Below are positions 1 to 7,267 of a stretch of DNA of 64,000 bases, piece after piece. The position numbers were made by a program, and so were the translations under genes. The stretch covers positions 1 through 64,000 of the forward strand of contig PBLJ01000043.1 of the NCBI GenBank assembly GCA_002721705.1, given 5' to 3'. Under the pieces are notes generated by a model, which saw only the letters and a program-made list of their open reading frames with translations, was not told where the DNA came from and searched no databases. Positions within the stretch are counted from its first letter, which is position 1. The number at the start of each line of letters is the position of its first letter. This DNA comes from Opitutia bacterium. GTDB lineage: Bacteria > Verrucomicrobiota > Verrucomicrobiia > Opitutales > Seribacteraceae.

Positions 1-161
1 TAACTATCTCGACCTCATCTTTGGAAATTGAGGTGCTCAGGGCCTCCTTTTCCGCCTTTAGCTAAATTACCCCGTTCCACGTTTCACGCTTGTTGCCCGC
101 GAGTTTTTCCCGACAATGTCTGCCATTCCCCAGAACATACTAATCCCAACCCTGCGCCTTC

Positions 162-1139
162 ATGAACAAATTGATCTCCTTCGTCGCCTTCTTTGCTTTT
201 GCCGTTAGCTTTTCTCATGCGGAGAAAGTGGCCGCTGCCGATCCTTCCAAAGTCGATGAGGACTACGCCGTTCAAGGCGAGTACGTCGGTACCGTGAAAG
301 GAGAGGAGGGCGACAAGAAGCTAGGTTGCCAAGTCGTTGCCATGGGCAAGGGCAACTTCACGGCGAGGGGATTCGTTGGGGGCTTGCCCGGCGACGGTTG
401 GAACATGACCAAGGAGGAGATGATAAAAGGTTCCAAGGCCGACGACGGATCCGTAACTTTCGAAAACGACAAACATCGTGGGGTGATCAAGGACGGAGCC
501 ATGACCATTCATACCTTGGATGGCAAGAAAATCGGCTCCTTGAAGCGGGTGGTTCGGAAAAGCCCGACGCTTGGAGCCAAGCCCCCGAAAGGCGCGGTCA
601 TTCTTTTCGACGGTAAGAAACACGGGGCAGACCTTTGGAAGGGTGGTCGACAGACCGAGGACGGTTTGTTGATGGAGGGATGCACCAGTAAGCAAACCTT
701 CGGCGACTTCAAAATACACATCGAGTTTCGCACTCCGTACAAGCCCACGGCTCGTGGACAGGGCCGCGGCAACAGTGGGTTCTATGCCCATGGGCGCTAT
801 GAAGTGCAAGTGCTCGACTCCTTTGCCTTGGAAGGCAAGCACAACGAATGTGGTGGAATCTACTCGACCAAGGCTCCGCTCCTCAACATGTGTTATCCGC
901 CACTGACTTGGCAGACCTACGACGTCGACTTCACGGCGGCGAAATTCAAGGACGGCAAGAAGGTCGCCAACGCCGTCATGACGGTGCTCCACAACGGCGT
1001 GCTGATACACGACAAGACGGTTTGCGACCATGCCACTACGGCATCGCCCTTGAGGGAAGGCCCGCAACCCGGCCCCGTATTCTTCCAGAACCACGGCAAT
1101 CCCGTGCGTTATCGCAATATTTGGGTGGTGGAGAAATGA
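162..1139 (+). CDS. Secreted DUF1080 (3-keto-disaccharide hydrolase family) protein
   Basis: The 325-residue product begins with a Sec signal peptide (MNKLISFVAFFAFAVSFSHA, cleavage after SHA), so it acts in the periplasm or outside the cell. A small glycine-rich region (about residues 35-125) precedes a C-terminal DUF1080 domain (about 140-325), recognised from GAVILFDGKK, RGNSGFYAHGRYEVQVLDS and the closing FFQNHGNPVRYRNIW. DUF1080 proteins have a concanavalin-like fold and are linked to hydrolysis of 3-keto-glycosides. They are greatly expanded in Verrucomicrobiota and Planctomycetota. The stop overlaps the start of the next gene (ATGA), so the two are probably co-translated. Substrate is unknown. 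The family assignment is firm and enzymatic activity is inferred from the family. Confidence 0.88.
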   Translation: MNKLISFVAFFAFAVSFSHAEKVAAADPSKVDEDYAVQGEYVGTVKGEEGDKKLGCQVVAMGKGNFTARGFVGGLPGDGWNMTKEEMIKGSKADDGSVTFENDKHRGVIKDGAMTIHTLDGKKIGSLKRVVRKSPTLGAKPPKGAVILFDGKKHGADLWKGGRQTEDGLLMEGCTSKQTFGDFKIHIEFRTPYKPTARGQGRGNSGFYAHGRYEVQVLDSFALEGKHNECGGIYSTKAPLLNMCYPPLTWQTYDVDFTAAKFKDGKKVANAVMTVLHNGVLIHDKTVCDHATTASPLREGPQPGPVFFQNHGNPVRYRNIWVVEK

Positions 1140-2230
1140 CTTTTCCTTTTGCCAGGTGGTGGCAGCTTCTTTTCTTGCTGTTGCCATTGGTTCTGCCGGG
1201 ATGTGGTTCCGAGAACCAAAGCAAGTCAGCTGAGGTTGCTGAAGTGAAAACTTCGGCTCCCGCCGCAAAGGGTTCCCAAGAACCGGTTGGTGGCGGCGAC
1301 GAGGCGGATGGGGGTGGCGAGACCCTTGCAAAAGAGCCTTCCAACGTACCAGCTGACGGCGATAGCGATCCAAGCGCTGCTTCCGAGGCCCCCCCTGTTC
1401 TCTTTGGTCCCCGGGTGCAGCCTGAGGTGAAGCCCGGAACCCCGAACTTTTCTCCCAGGAGCGAAGCGGAAATCCGTGATATCCTGCGCAAGACGAACTC
1501 CAGTTATACCGGAGGAGGGAGCTTTCATCTCGACCAAGCCGGGAAAGAAATCATTGCTGCGGAATTGCCTTCCTGCGGTCTTAAGGACTTGTCTGCCTTG
1601 AAGGGGCTGAAGCTGGTGGGAATCGATCTCAGCGACAATCCCGTGGCGGATTTGCGTTTTCTTCGCGGCATGCCCCTGCAGACTATGTACTTGGAAAAGA
1701 CTGCCATCGTCGAGCTTACCCCACTCAAGGGCATGCCTCTTCGAGAATTAAGGCTCAATCAATGCAGTCGCCTTCGTTCCTTGGAAGGATTGGAAGGAGC
1801 CCAAATCCAAAACCTTTATTTGACCGACACGCAGGTTGCCGACCTCACTCCCTTGAAAGGCATGCCTCTTCAAGGACTTTGGCTGACCGGTTCGCCGGTG
1901 ACCGATCTCAAGCCATTGAAGAATTCGCCTTTGGTCAGCCTGACCTTGCATCGCACGCCGATCTCCGACCTGTCGGGCCTTCGGGATCTCCCTCGTCTGC
2001 AACGCGTCCACGTCGGTGAGACCCAGGTGACCGACTTGACTCCCTTGAAGGGCTTGGCCTTGACTCGCCTGGTCTTTACGCCCAGTCGCATCGAGAAAGG
2101 TATCGCGGTGGTCCGGAGCTTGCCCCGCATTCAACAGATAGGCACGCATTTCCTCGGAGGTTCCGCGGATGACGACCTTTTGGCGTCTGCCGCTTTTTGG
2201 GCGCGCTATGATGCCGGCGTCTTCAAGTAA
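1136..2230 (+). CDS. Leucine-rich-repeat lipoprotein
   Basis: The track ORF runs back to 848, but the real start is the ATG at 1136, which overlaps the previous stop (ATGA). The 364-residue product then opens with a lipoprotein signal ending in LVLPGC (Cys23). An acidic, low-complexity Ala/Ser/Pro linker follows (about 25-130). About eight leucine-rich repeats of 22-24 residues with the pattern DLTPLKGMPLQxLxLxxTxV fill residues 150-340. It is probably anchored in the outer membrane or periplasm and used for protein binding. Such LRR lipoproteins are common in PVC bacteria and have no assigned function. Co-translation with the DUF1080 protein suggests a shared process. Confidence 0.85.
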   Translation: MTFPFARWWQLLFLLLPLVLPGCGSENQSKSAEVAEVKTSAPAAKGSQEPVGGGDEADGGGETLAKEPSNVPADGDSDPSAASEAPPVLFGPRVQPEVKPGTPNFSPRSEAEIRDILRKTNSSYTGGGSFHLDQAGKEIIAAELPSCGLKDLSALKGLKLVGIDLSDNPVADLRFLRGMPLQTMYLEKTAIVELTPLKGMPLRELRLNQCSRLRSLEGLEGAQIQNLYLTDTQVADLTPLKGMPLQGLWLTGSPVTDLKPLKNSPLVSLTLHRTPISDLSGLRDLPRLQRVHVGETQVTDLTPLKGLALTRLVFTPSRIEKGIAVVRSLPRIQQIGTHFLGGSADDDLLASAAFWARYDAGVFK

Positions 2231-2237
2231 GACTGCT

Positions 2238-3068
2238 TCAACGTTCCGTATGGGGTTTTTCGAGCTCGAACAATTGAATGATTTTCGTGGGTAGTTCCCG
2301 ATCCTCGGCAGGACAACTGGTTTTCCAATCCTTCAAGAACCGGTAAAAGTCGCGAGGCTCGGAGGTTTTTTTCGCGTTTAAGTAAGCCACCGCTTTCCAT
2401 CGTTCGGGCTTTTCCTCGAAGAGCGGCAGCAATTGAGTCGCCAAGGTGGTGTTCAATTTTCGCTCCGCGTGGTTTTCCCTCAAGATTTTTGCGTTTTGCC
2501 GATACCATGAGGCAATGCTGGTGGACTCAGGCCAAGGGTGTTCATCGATTCGTTCTTTCAAGTAGATCCCGAGATGCTTGGCATAGCTCTTCCAGTTACG
2601 GTAGGGCGGCGAGTGCTCCCACGTCTTGCTCATGCGGCCCAAGGCGAAGAGGGATGCGCTTTCACAGATGGTCTCCTCGAACCATTGGTTCTCCCTGGAG
2701 CCAGCCTTGTAATTGCACATTATATGGCCGAACTCGTGTGCGAACTGAAAGGCGTACTGGGCCCAAAAACGGTGGCTAGTGGCCAAGTTAACGAAGTATT
2801 GTCCCTTGTCGCCTCGGCGAAAGAGCACGATGGGGCCTTCGGTCGAACGGTTGACCAGGATGGTGTCCAACTTCTTCTGAGCGGCATGAGGCCACAACTG
2901 GTTGGCGGTGGACGTCAGCACCGCATGGATGTCATCCAACGATGCTTCGCCCCATTTTGCTTCGAGTATCTTGATGTCCAGGGGGGCCTTGGCAGGCGCG
3001 GACGGGGACTCGTCGGCAACTCCCGCGAGAGAGCTCGCGAGGAAGATGGTGAGGAGGAGGTGTCTCAC
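2238..3068 (-). CDS. Exported HExxH putative metalloprotease
   Basis: The 276-residue product has a signal peptide (MRHLLLTIFLASSLAGVA). Its central zinc-binding motif HEFGH (His111-His115) is followed about 16 residues later by a Glu cluster, FEETICE, that could supply the third ligand in gluzincin fashion. I recognise no named peptidase family, so protease activity is inferred from the motif alone. The start is a GTG at 3068 that overlaps the TGA stop of the upstream hydrolase gene (GTGA), so translation is likely coupled. It is the last gene of a minus-strand group (FAD oxidoreductase, hydrolase, this gene) and is convergent with the LRR lipoprotein, 7 bases away. Confidence 0.72.
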   Translation of the reverse strand: MRHLLLTIFLASSLAGVADESPSAPAKAPLDIKILEAKWGEASLDDIHAVLTSTANQLWPHAAQKKLDTILVNRSTEGPIVLFRRGDKGQYFVNLATSHRFWAQYAFQFAHEFGHIMCNYKAGSRENQWFEETICESASLFALGRMSKTWEHSPPYRNWKSYAKHLGIYLKERIDEHPWPESTSIASWYRQNAKILRENHAERKLNTTLATQLLPLFEEKPERWKAVAYLNAKKTSEPRDFYRFLKDWKTSCPAEDRELPTKIIQLFELEKPHTER

Positions 3069-3949
3069 GGCGCCTTTATAGTGGGCTTACCCTTGAGCCA
3101 ACCTAGGGAAAGGAGGAATTTGTCCATTTGCAAGACCGTCTTCTCGTAGTAATTCCCCTTTTTCCCTTGGTTGAAGAAACCGTGAGGTTGCCCTGCGTAG
3201 ACTCGGAGTTCACTTCGACTACCGACGTCTTCCATCTTTTTCTGATAGGCTTCGGCAGTGGACACGGGGATCAAGCTATCCTTGTCCCCGAGAAAGGTGA
3301 TGGTGGGTGGCGATCCCTTGAGCAGGTTGTGGAAAGGCGAGATTTCCTTGTAACGAGCGGAGACTCTGGAGTGGCCGTATCCCTTGGGGCCGTTGTCGTA
3401 GACGGGATTGAAGAGCACGAGTGCATTGGGTTTCGAGGAAATGGAAAGGTCTTCACCTTCTTCTTCCAGTCCTGGCAGGTTGCCGGTGGCGGCCGCCACG
3501 TGACCGCCGGCTGAACCTCCTCCAGCGGCCAGTCGATTAGGGTCAATACCGAGTTTTCTGGCGTTCGCTCGAATCCAGCGAACCGCCGACTTGCCATCCT
3601 TGACGCATTCGAAGGGAGAAGTTCCTTGTCGGCTTTTCACGCGGTAATCCGCGGATATCGCGACCATGCCGCGCGAGGCTAGGTACTCGCAGTGGGGTTG
3701 GAATTGTTTGGGGTTTCCACCAGTCCACCCTCCGCCGAAAAAGAATACGATGGCGGGACGCTTGTCCTTTTTCGCATCATGGTCCTTGGGATAAAAGACG
3801 TTCAAGATCAGCTTGGAGCCGCTGACTTCCTTGTAGGTCATGACTTCCGCTCCCGGGAGAGGAGCGGGTGTCTTTGTTTCCTTGCCCGTCAGGGAGGAGA
3901 CCATACAGGCTAAAAGCAGGGTGGAGCAGACAGATAGGTGTTTCGTCAT
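3065..3949 (-). CDS. Secreted alpha/beta-hydrolase (HSL-like esterase)
   Basis: The track ORF extends to 4222, but the ATG at 3949 opens a proper signal peptide (MTKHLSVCSTLLLACMVSSL) and gives 294 residues. The fold is the BD-FAE/HSL-type alpha/beta hydrolase. Visible are an oxyanion-loop element FFGGGW (71-75), the nucleophile elbow GGGSAGGH (Ser146), an acid in GDKDSLIP and a catalytic His in GQPHGFF. Such exported esterases often deacylate plant or algal polysaccharides in Verrucomicrobiota, but the substrate here is unknown. It lies 56 bases downstream of the FAD oxidoreductase and overlaps the HExxH gene, so the three are probably one transcript. Confidence 0.85.
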   Translation of the reverse strand: MTKHLSVCSTLLLACMVSSLTGKETKTPAPLPGAEVMTYKEVSGSKLILNVFYPKDHDAKKDKRPAIVFFFGGGWTGGNPKQFQPHCEYLASRGMVAISADYRVKSRQGTSPFECVKDGKSAVRWIRANARKLGIDPNRLAAGGGSAGGHVAAATGNLPGLEEEGEDLSISSKPNALVLFNPVYDNGPKGYGHSRVSARYKEISPFHNLLKGSPPTITFLGDKDSLIPVSTAEAYQKKMEDVGSRSELRVYAGQPHGFFNQGKKGNYYEKTVLQMDKFLLSLGWLKGKPTIKAP

Positions 3950-4005
3950 GTCGTGTGCTTCGCAGTGTTTGGAACTTGGAAAATAGCGAGGTAAGGAGCC
4001 AAGGG

Positions 4006-6213
4006 TCAACTCTCGTAGGCTCGGATTGCGTAAACTTGCGCTCGATCCAAGCCATGAGTTCCGCGAATTTCCAATTCCAGGACGTTTGTCTTGACCGGCT
4101 TGAAACAGTGGGAGCGGAATCCTTGGTAATTGTCCGTGGTGGCATAGAGCTCGTCCCATTTGCCTTCGGGGTTTTGAGCCAACAAACGATAGGACCTGAC
4201 GATGGAGGAAACGGCGTTCCATTGACTGGGTTCTGGACGAGTGGGAAAGCGGTATTCCAGGGATGCGTCGAAGACCAAGTCGACCCGGTTGATGACCTGT
4301 GGTTCAGGCCATCGGGCCTCGATCCATTCAGGATACTTGAAGTCCGTCGGTTGGGAAATCCACAAGTTGGGCTGGCTGTCAGGGCGGATATCGGGAAGTG
4401 AAAGATTGCTGGAGTCGTAGACGGCTTGTGGAGGACTTGTCTTGAAGCAGAGGCTGGAAGCGGGGCCGGGCGACGCCGGCAATGCGTGTTGAAGGTTTGC
4501 GTAGGGGTTTCGCGCATTCACTCCTGAGCTGCGAGGCACAAGGCGCATTGCGCCTACCGGAGCGTTTTCCTTCAGGTGAGGAACAATCTTATCGTTTGCC
4601 TTGACCTTGAGGAATCGCCAGCCCGGACGAGCGGTTTTCGACTCGAAGGGGAATTCCACCCACTGTTCTTTGCCCTTCGGGGCGACTATGCTTGTCTCGG
4701 CCAAAGTTTGCGAGGGGATGGTGGAACCATTGGCCGGGCCTGCCAACAAGGTGGCTTCGAGCTCGGTTTTTTCGGTCAAGTTCAGCAACAAGGACACGGA
4801 ATCGATGGACCGAGTATTTGCCGGGAATTGGACAACCAGGTTATCTTGGGAGATTGGGAGGGGGCGATCGGCAGTTTCGCAAGAGCAGGCAGACAAGGTG
4901 GATGATACGGAAATCTCAGCTTTCGGAACAAGGTCGTCGGGATCAACGGTGTTTGCGTCCCAGACGTCGTGATTGCGCCGCAAGAGGGCTGTGCGCAGTG
5001 CCTTGCAAGCGACTTCCTTGGCTAGGCTGCGAGCCACGTGAGGGGCAAGGGTTGCGGTTGCTGCTGCGACTCCCACGGCTTCCCCCATGACGGCCGAGGT
5101 AAGAGGGGCTTGCAGGCCGAAGGCACCGTCCGGAGCCACACTTGCGTGGCCACCCGCGACGAAGAGGTTTTTCATTTTCTTCGGGTAAAGGCTGCGCAAG
5201 GGAACGACGAAGGGGCCCGGTTGCTCGACGTGCCCCAAGGGCGAGGTGGTAAAGGTATCGGTCCCGGCAAACCCGGCGCCTCCAGTCGCCACGGCATCGT
5301 GAAAGGGGGTTTGGGCCTTCATCTCATCGACCGTCAATACGTGGTCGCCGGCAATACGAGGGCCGGGTCTGGAGAGCAAGATCGGCGAAATCCACGAAAG
5401 CTCGTAATTGCGGGCACGATCCTTGAACTTGGAGTGGTTTTTCACGAAATCCCAAGCTGCATAGACGATTTCGCGAGCATCCGGCGAGGGTGCTTCCGGT
5501 ATCTCCCCGGCCCATTCCACGGCTACGACGTCTTCTGGTTTGGCCAGTAAGGCCTCGGCGAAAGCCACTCGTGGAGCGACTTCGTTTTGCTCCCAGTCGA
5601 TTCGTATCCATTCAGGTCGAACAAAGGACGTGTCTCCGGCCACTTTTCGTGCCCTCATATGAGTCACCAAGCGATTGCCTTCGGTCCATACACCGATCTT
5701 TTCACTAGCGGAATCATCTCTCTCAGGGAGCATTTCCAAGTCCAGGAACTGGCTCAGGATGGCATCACCCGTGCAGTCGATGAAGGTGCGGCCTCGAAAT
5801 TTTTCCCTCGTCCGTCCCATCATGCCATTTCCGAGGATAGACTCTACTCTGTCCCCACGATCATTACTCGTTGCCTCGACGATGGTCATTCCCTCGAACA
5901 GGTCCAGCTTGGGCTCTCCTCGCACGAGGTTCCTCAATACGCGATCCCATGTCTCGTAAGAGCCGACAGGGTCGAGACGTAGCTTCTCGAGCAGAATCTC
6001 ATCCACCAAGCCGGTTTCCCTCGCGTAGGCGAAATTGCACCGGTCAGCCCCATGCATGGGGGCGCGCGCTTCCGGACCAACGCGGCCACCCAATTGTTCC
6101 CGAGCCTCGATCAAAGCGACCAAGACGCCTTCGCGAGCGGCGGTCACGGCGGCGCAAATGCCGGCCAAGCCCGCTCCTACGACGACGACTTCATGCCTGT
6201 GAGACTTTTTCAT
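4006..6213 (-). CDS. FAD-dependent oxidoreductase with C-terminal accessory domain
   Basis: The 735-residue product starts with a dinucleotide-binding motif VVVVGAGLAGICAAVTAAREG, then EAREQLGGRVG, and has FIDCTGDAILSQFLDLE, typical of the PF12831 FAD oxidoreductases abundant in PVC bacteria. A second FAD contact, LFVAGGHASVAPDGAFGLQ, closes the catalytic half (to about residue 410). The C-terminal 300 residues resemble a beta-rich discoidin/F5-8-like accessory region (RWPEPQVINRVDLVFDASLEYR) suited to carbohydrate binding. There is no obvious signal peptide. The enzyme probably oxidises a sugar or sugar derivative, but the substrate is not determinable from sequence. It heads the group with the esterase and the HExxH protein. 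Confidence 0.8.
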   Translation of the reverse strand: MKKSHRHEVVVVGAGLAGICAAVTAAREGVLVALIEAREQLGGRVGPEARAPMHGADRCNFAYARETGLVDEILLEKLRLDPVGSYETWDRVLRNLVRGEPKLDLFEGMTIVEATSNDRGDRVESILGNGMMGRTREKFRGRTFIDCTGDAILSQFLDLEMLPERDDSASEKIGVWTEGNRLVTHMRARKVAGDTSFVRPEWIRIDWEQNEVAPRVAFAEALLAKPEDVVAVEWAGEIPEAPSPDAREIVYAAWDFVKNHSKFKDRARNYELSWISPILLSRPGPRIAGDHVLTVDEMKAQTPFHDAVATGGAGFAGTDTFTTSPLGHVEQPGPFVVPLRSLYPKKMKNLFVAGGHASVAPDGAFGLQAPLTSAVMGEAVGVAAATATLAPHVARSLAKEVACKALRTALLRRNHDVWDANTVDPDDLVPKAEISVSSTLSACSCETADRPLPISQDNLVVQFPANTRSIDSVSLLLNLTEKTELEATLLAGPANGSTIPSQTLAETSIVAPKGKEQWVEFPFESKTARPGWRFLKVKANDKIVPHLKENAPVGAMRLVPRSSGVNARNPYANLQHALPASPGPASSLCFKTSPPQAVYDSSNLSLPDIRPDSQPNLWISQPTDFKYPEWIEARWPEPQVINRVDLVFDASLEYRFPTRPEPSQWNAVSSIVRSYRLLAQNPEGKWDELYATTDNYQGFRSHCFKPVKTNVLELEIRGTHGLDRAQVYAIRAYES

Positions 6214-6291
6214 CCTGAAAAGATTGTCGAAAGATCGTAAGGATTGCCCGTGTATTCAAGTGAAACCGAATAAATGGCAAGCGCAGCCGCT

Positions 6292-6771
6292 CTACAACAA
6301 CTCCTTGGCATCCACAAGGACTTCGTCCGGATGAGCCTTGGCTTTCACCTTGTGGTAGGCCTTCAAGATCTTCCCATCGTTTCCAACGAGGAAGGACATA
6401 CGGTGGATTCCTTCGAATTTTCGCCCCATGAAAGTCTTTTCGCCCCATGTGCCGAAGGCTTTTACCACTTCGTGGGACTCATCGGCCACGAGAGCAAAGG
6501 GAAGGTCATGCTTGGCCCGGAACTTGTCGTGTGACTCCCAGGAGTCGCAACTCACTCCGACAATGGTCAGGCCAAGTGCGTCTAGTTCCTTTGCATTATC
6601 GCGAAACCCGCAGGCTTCCAAGGTGCAACCCGGAGTGTTGTCTCTTGGATAAAAGTACACCAAGTAAGGCGAGCCGGCGAGGTCGGAACTGGATCGCTCT
6701 TGGCCATCGGGACCGCGAAAATAAAACTGCGGGGCTTCGTCGCCTTCGCTCAACGGTTTTGCTTTTTCCAT
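6292..6771 (-). CDS. bcp: Peroxiredoxin, PrxQ/Bcp type
   Basis: The 159-residue protein has the PrxQ signature YPRDNTPGCTLEACGFRD. Peroxidatic and resolving cysteines are spaced C-x4-C, as in the intramolecular-disulfide PrxQ/Bcp class. The length matches the family. It reduces hydrogen peroxide and organic hydroperoxides in the cytoplasm using thioredoxin. The gene stands alone on the minus strand, 78 bases upstream of the FAD oxidoreductase, and may be transcribed with it. No regulator site was recognised. Confidence 0.93.
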   Translation of the reverse strand: MEKAKPLSEGDEAPQFYFRGPDGQERSSSDLAGSPYLVYFYPRDNTPGCTLEACGFRDNAKELDALGLTIVGVSCDSWESHDKFRAKHDLPFALVADESHEVVKAFGTWGEKTFMGRKFEGIHRMSFLVGNDGKILKAYHKVKAKAHPDEVLVDAKELL

Positions 6772-6874
6772 GCATCAGCTAAAAGACGAGTTTTTGCACC
6801 CGGGACAACACTAACTTGTTTAAATAAGCAATCGCCTAGGTCTTTTTTATCTCCACAATGGAATCGCGGACCCA

Positions 6875-7267
6875 GTGAAACCGCTCTTTCTTTTGCTTCC
6901 GTTCGTTTCGGCTGCCCTCGGGCAGGACCTCATCGGCCTGCGAGGTAAGGTGGGCGTTTTGGATAACCCGAGGAAGGTGGGACGTTTGGTGATCGACAAG
7001 CCCGGCGCCTATGAAAACTACCTTGTCGACAGCGGGTGGCAAGGGGGCAACCTAGTGAAAGTGACTTGTGACGACGTGATTATACGAAATTGCGAGATTC
7101 GCAATGCCACGGGGAACGGGATCGGATGCCTTGGCTTTGGCCCGAAGGTGGAGCGCAAGTGCCACATGGTACCCGGAGGAGTCGGGGAAGGTTGCCGCAA
7201 CACAGAGGAATTCCAGGTCGCCGAATGGCCCCGGGTTCTACGCGAGGAGATTCCCGTGCGAGATTAG
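6875..7267 (+). CDS. Truncated exported beta-helix-like protein, possibly a broken gene
   Basis: This 130-residue ORF starts with GTG and a good signal peptide (MKPLFLLLPFVSAALGQ). The next 80 residues look like the first coils of a right-handed parallel beta-helix (DDVIIRNCEIRNATGNGI), a fold that normally needs 250 or more residues. After about residue 95 the sequence loses beta-helix character and stops inside the 3' end of the convergent giant gene (4-base overlap). The likeliest reading is a 5' remnant of a larger gene cut off by rearrangement or frameshift. A short secreted protein remains possible. I did not find the missing coils in another frame. Confidence 0.45.
   Translation: MKPLFLLLPFVSAALGQDLIGLRGKVGVLDNPRKVGRLVIDKPGAYENYLVDSGWQGGNLVKVTCDDVIIRNCEIRNATGNGIGCLGFGPKVERKCHMVPGGVGEGCRNTEEFQVAEWPRVLREEIPVRD

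Noticed and set aside
321-1373. Minus-strand 350-residue ORF over the DUF1080 gene
   Set aside because: It is antisense to a clear signal-peptide DUF1080 gene and shows no family motif; typical shadow ORF in GC-leaning DNA.
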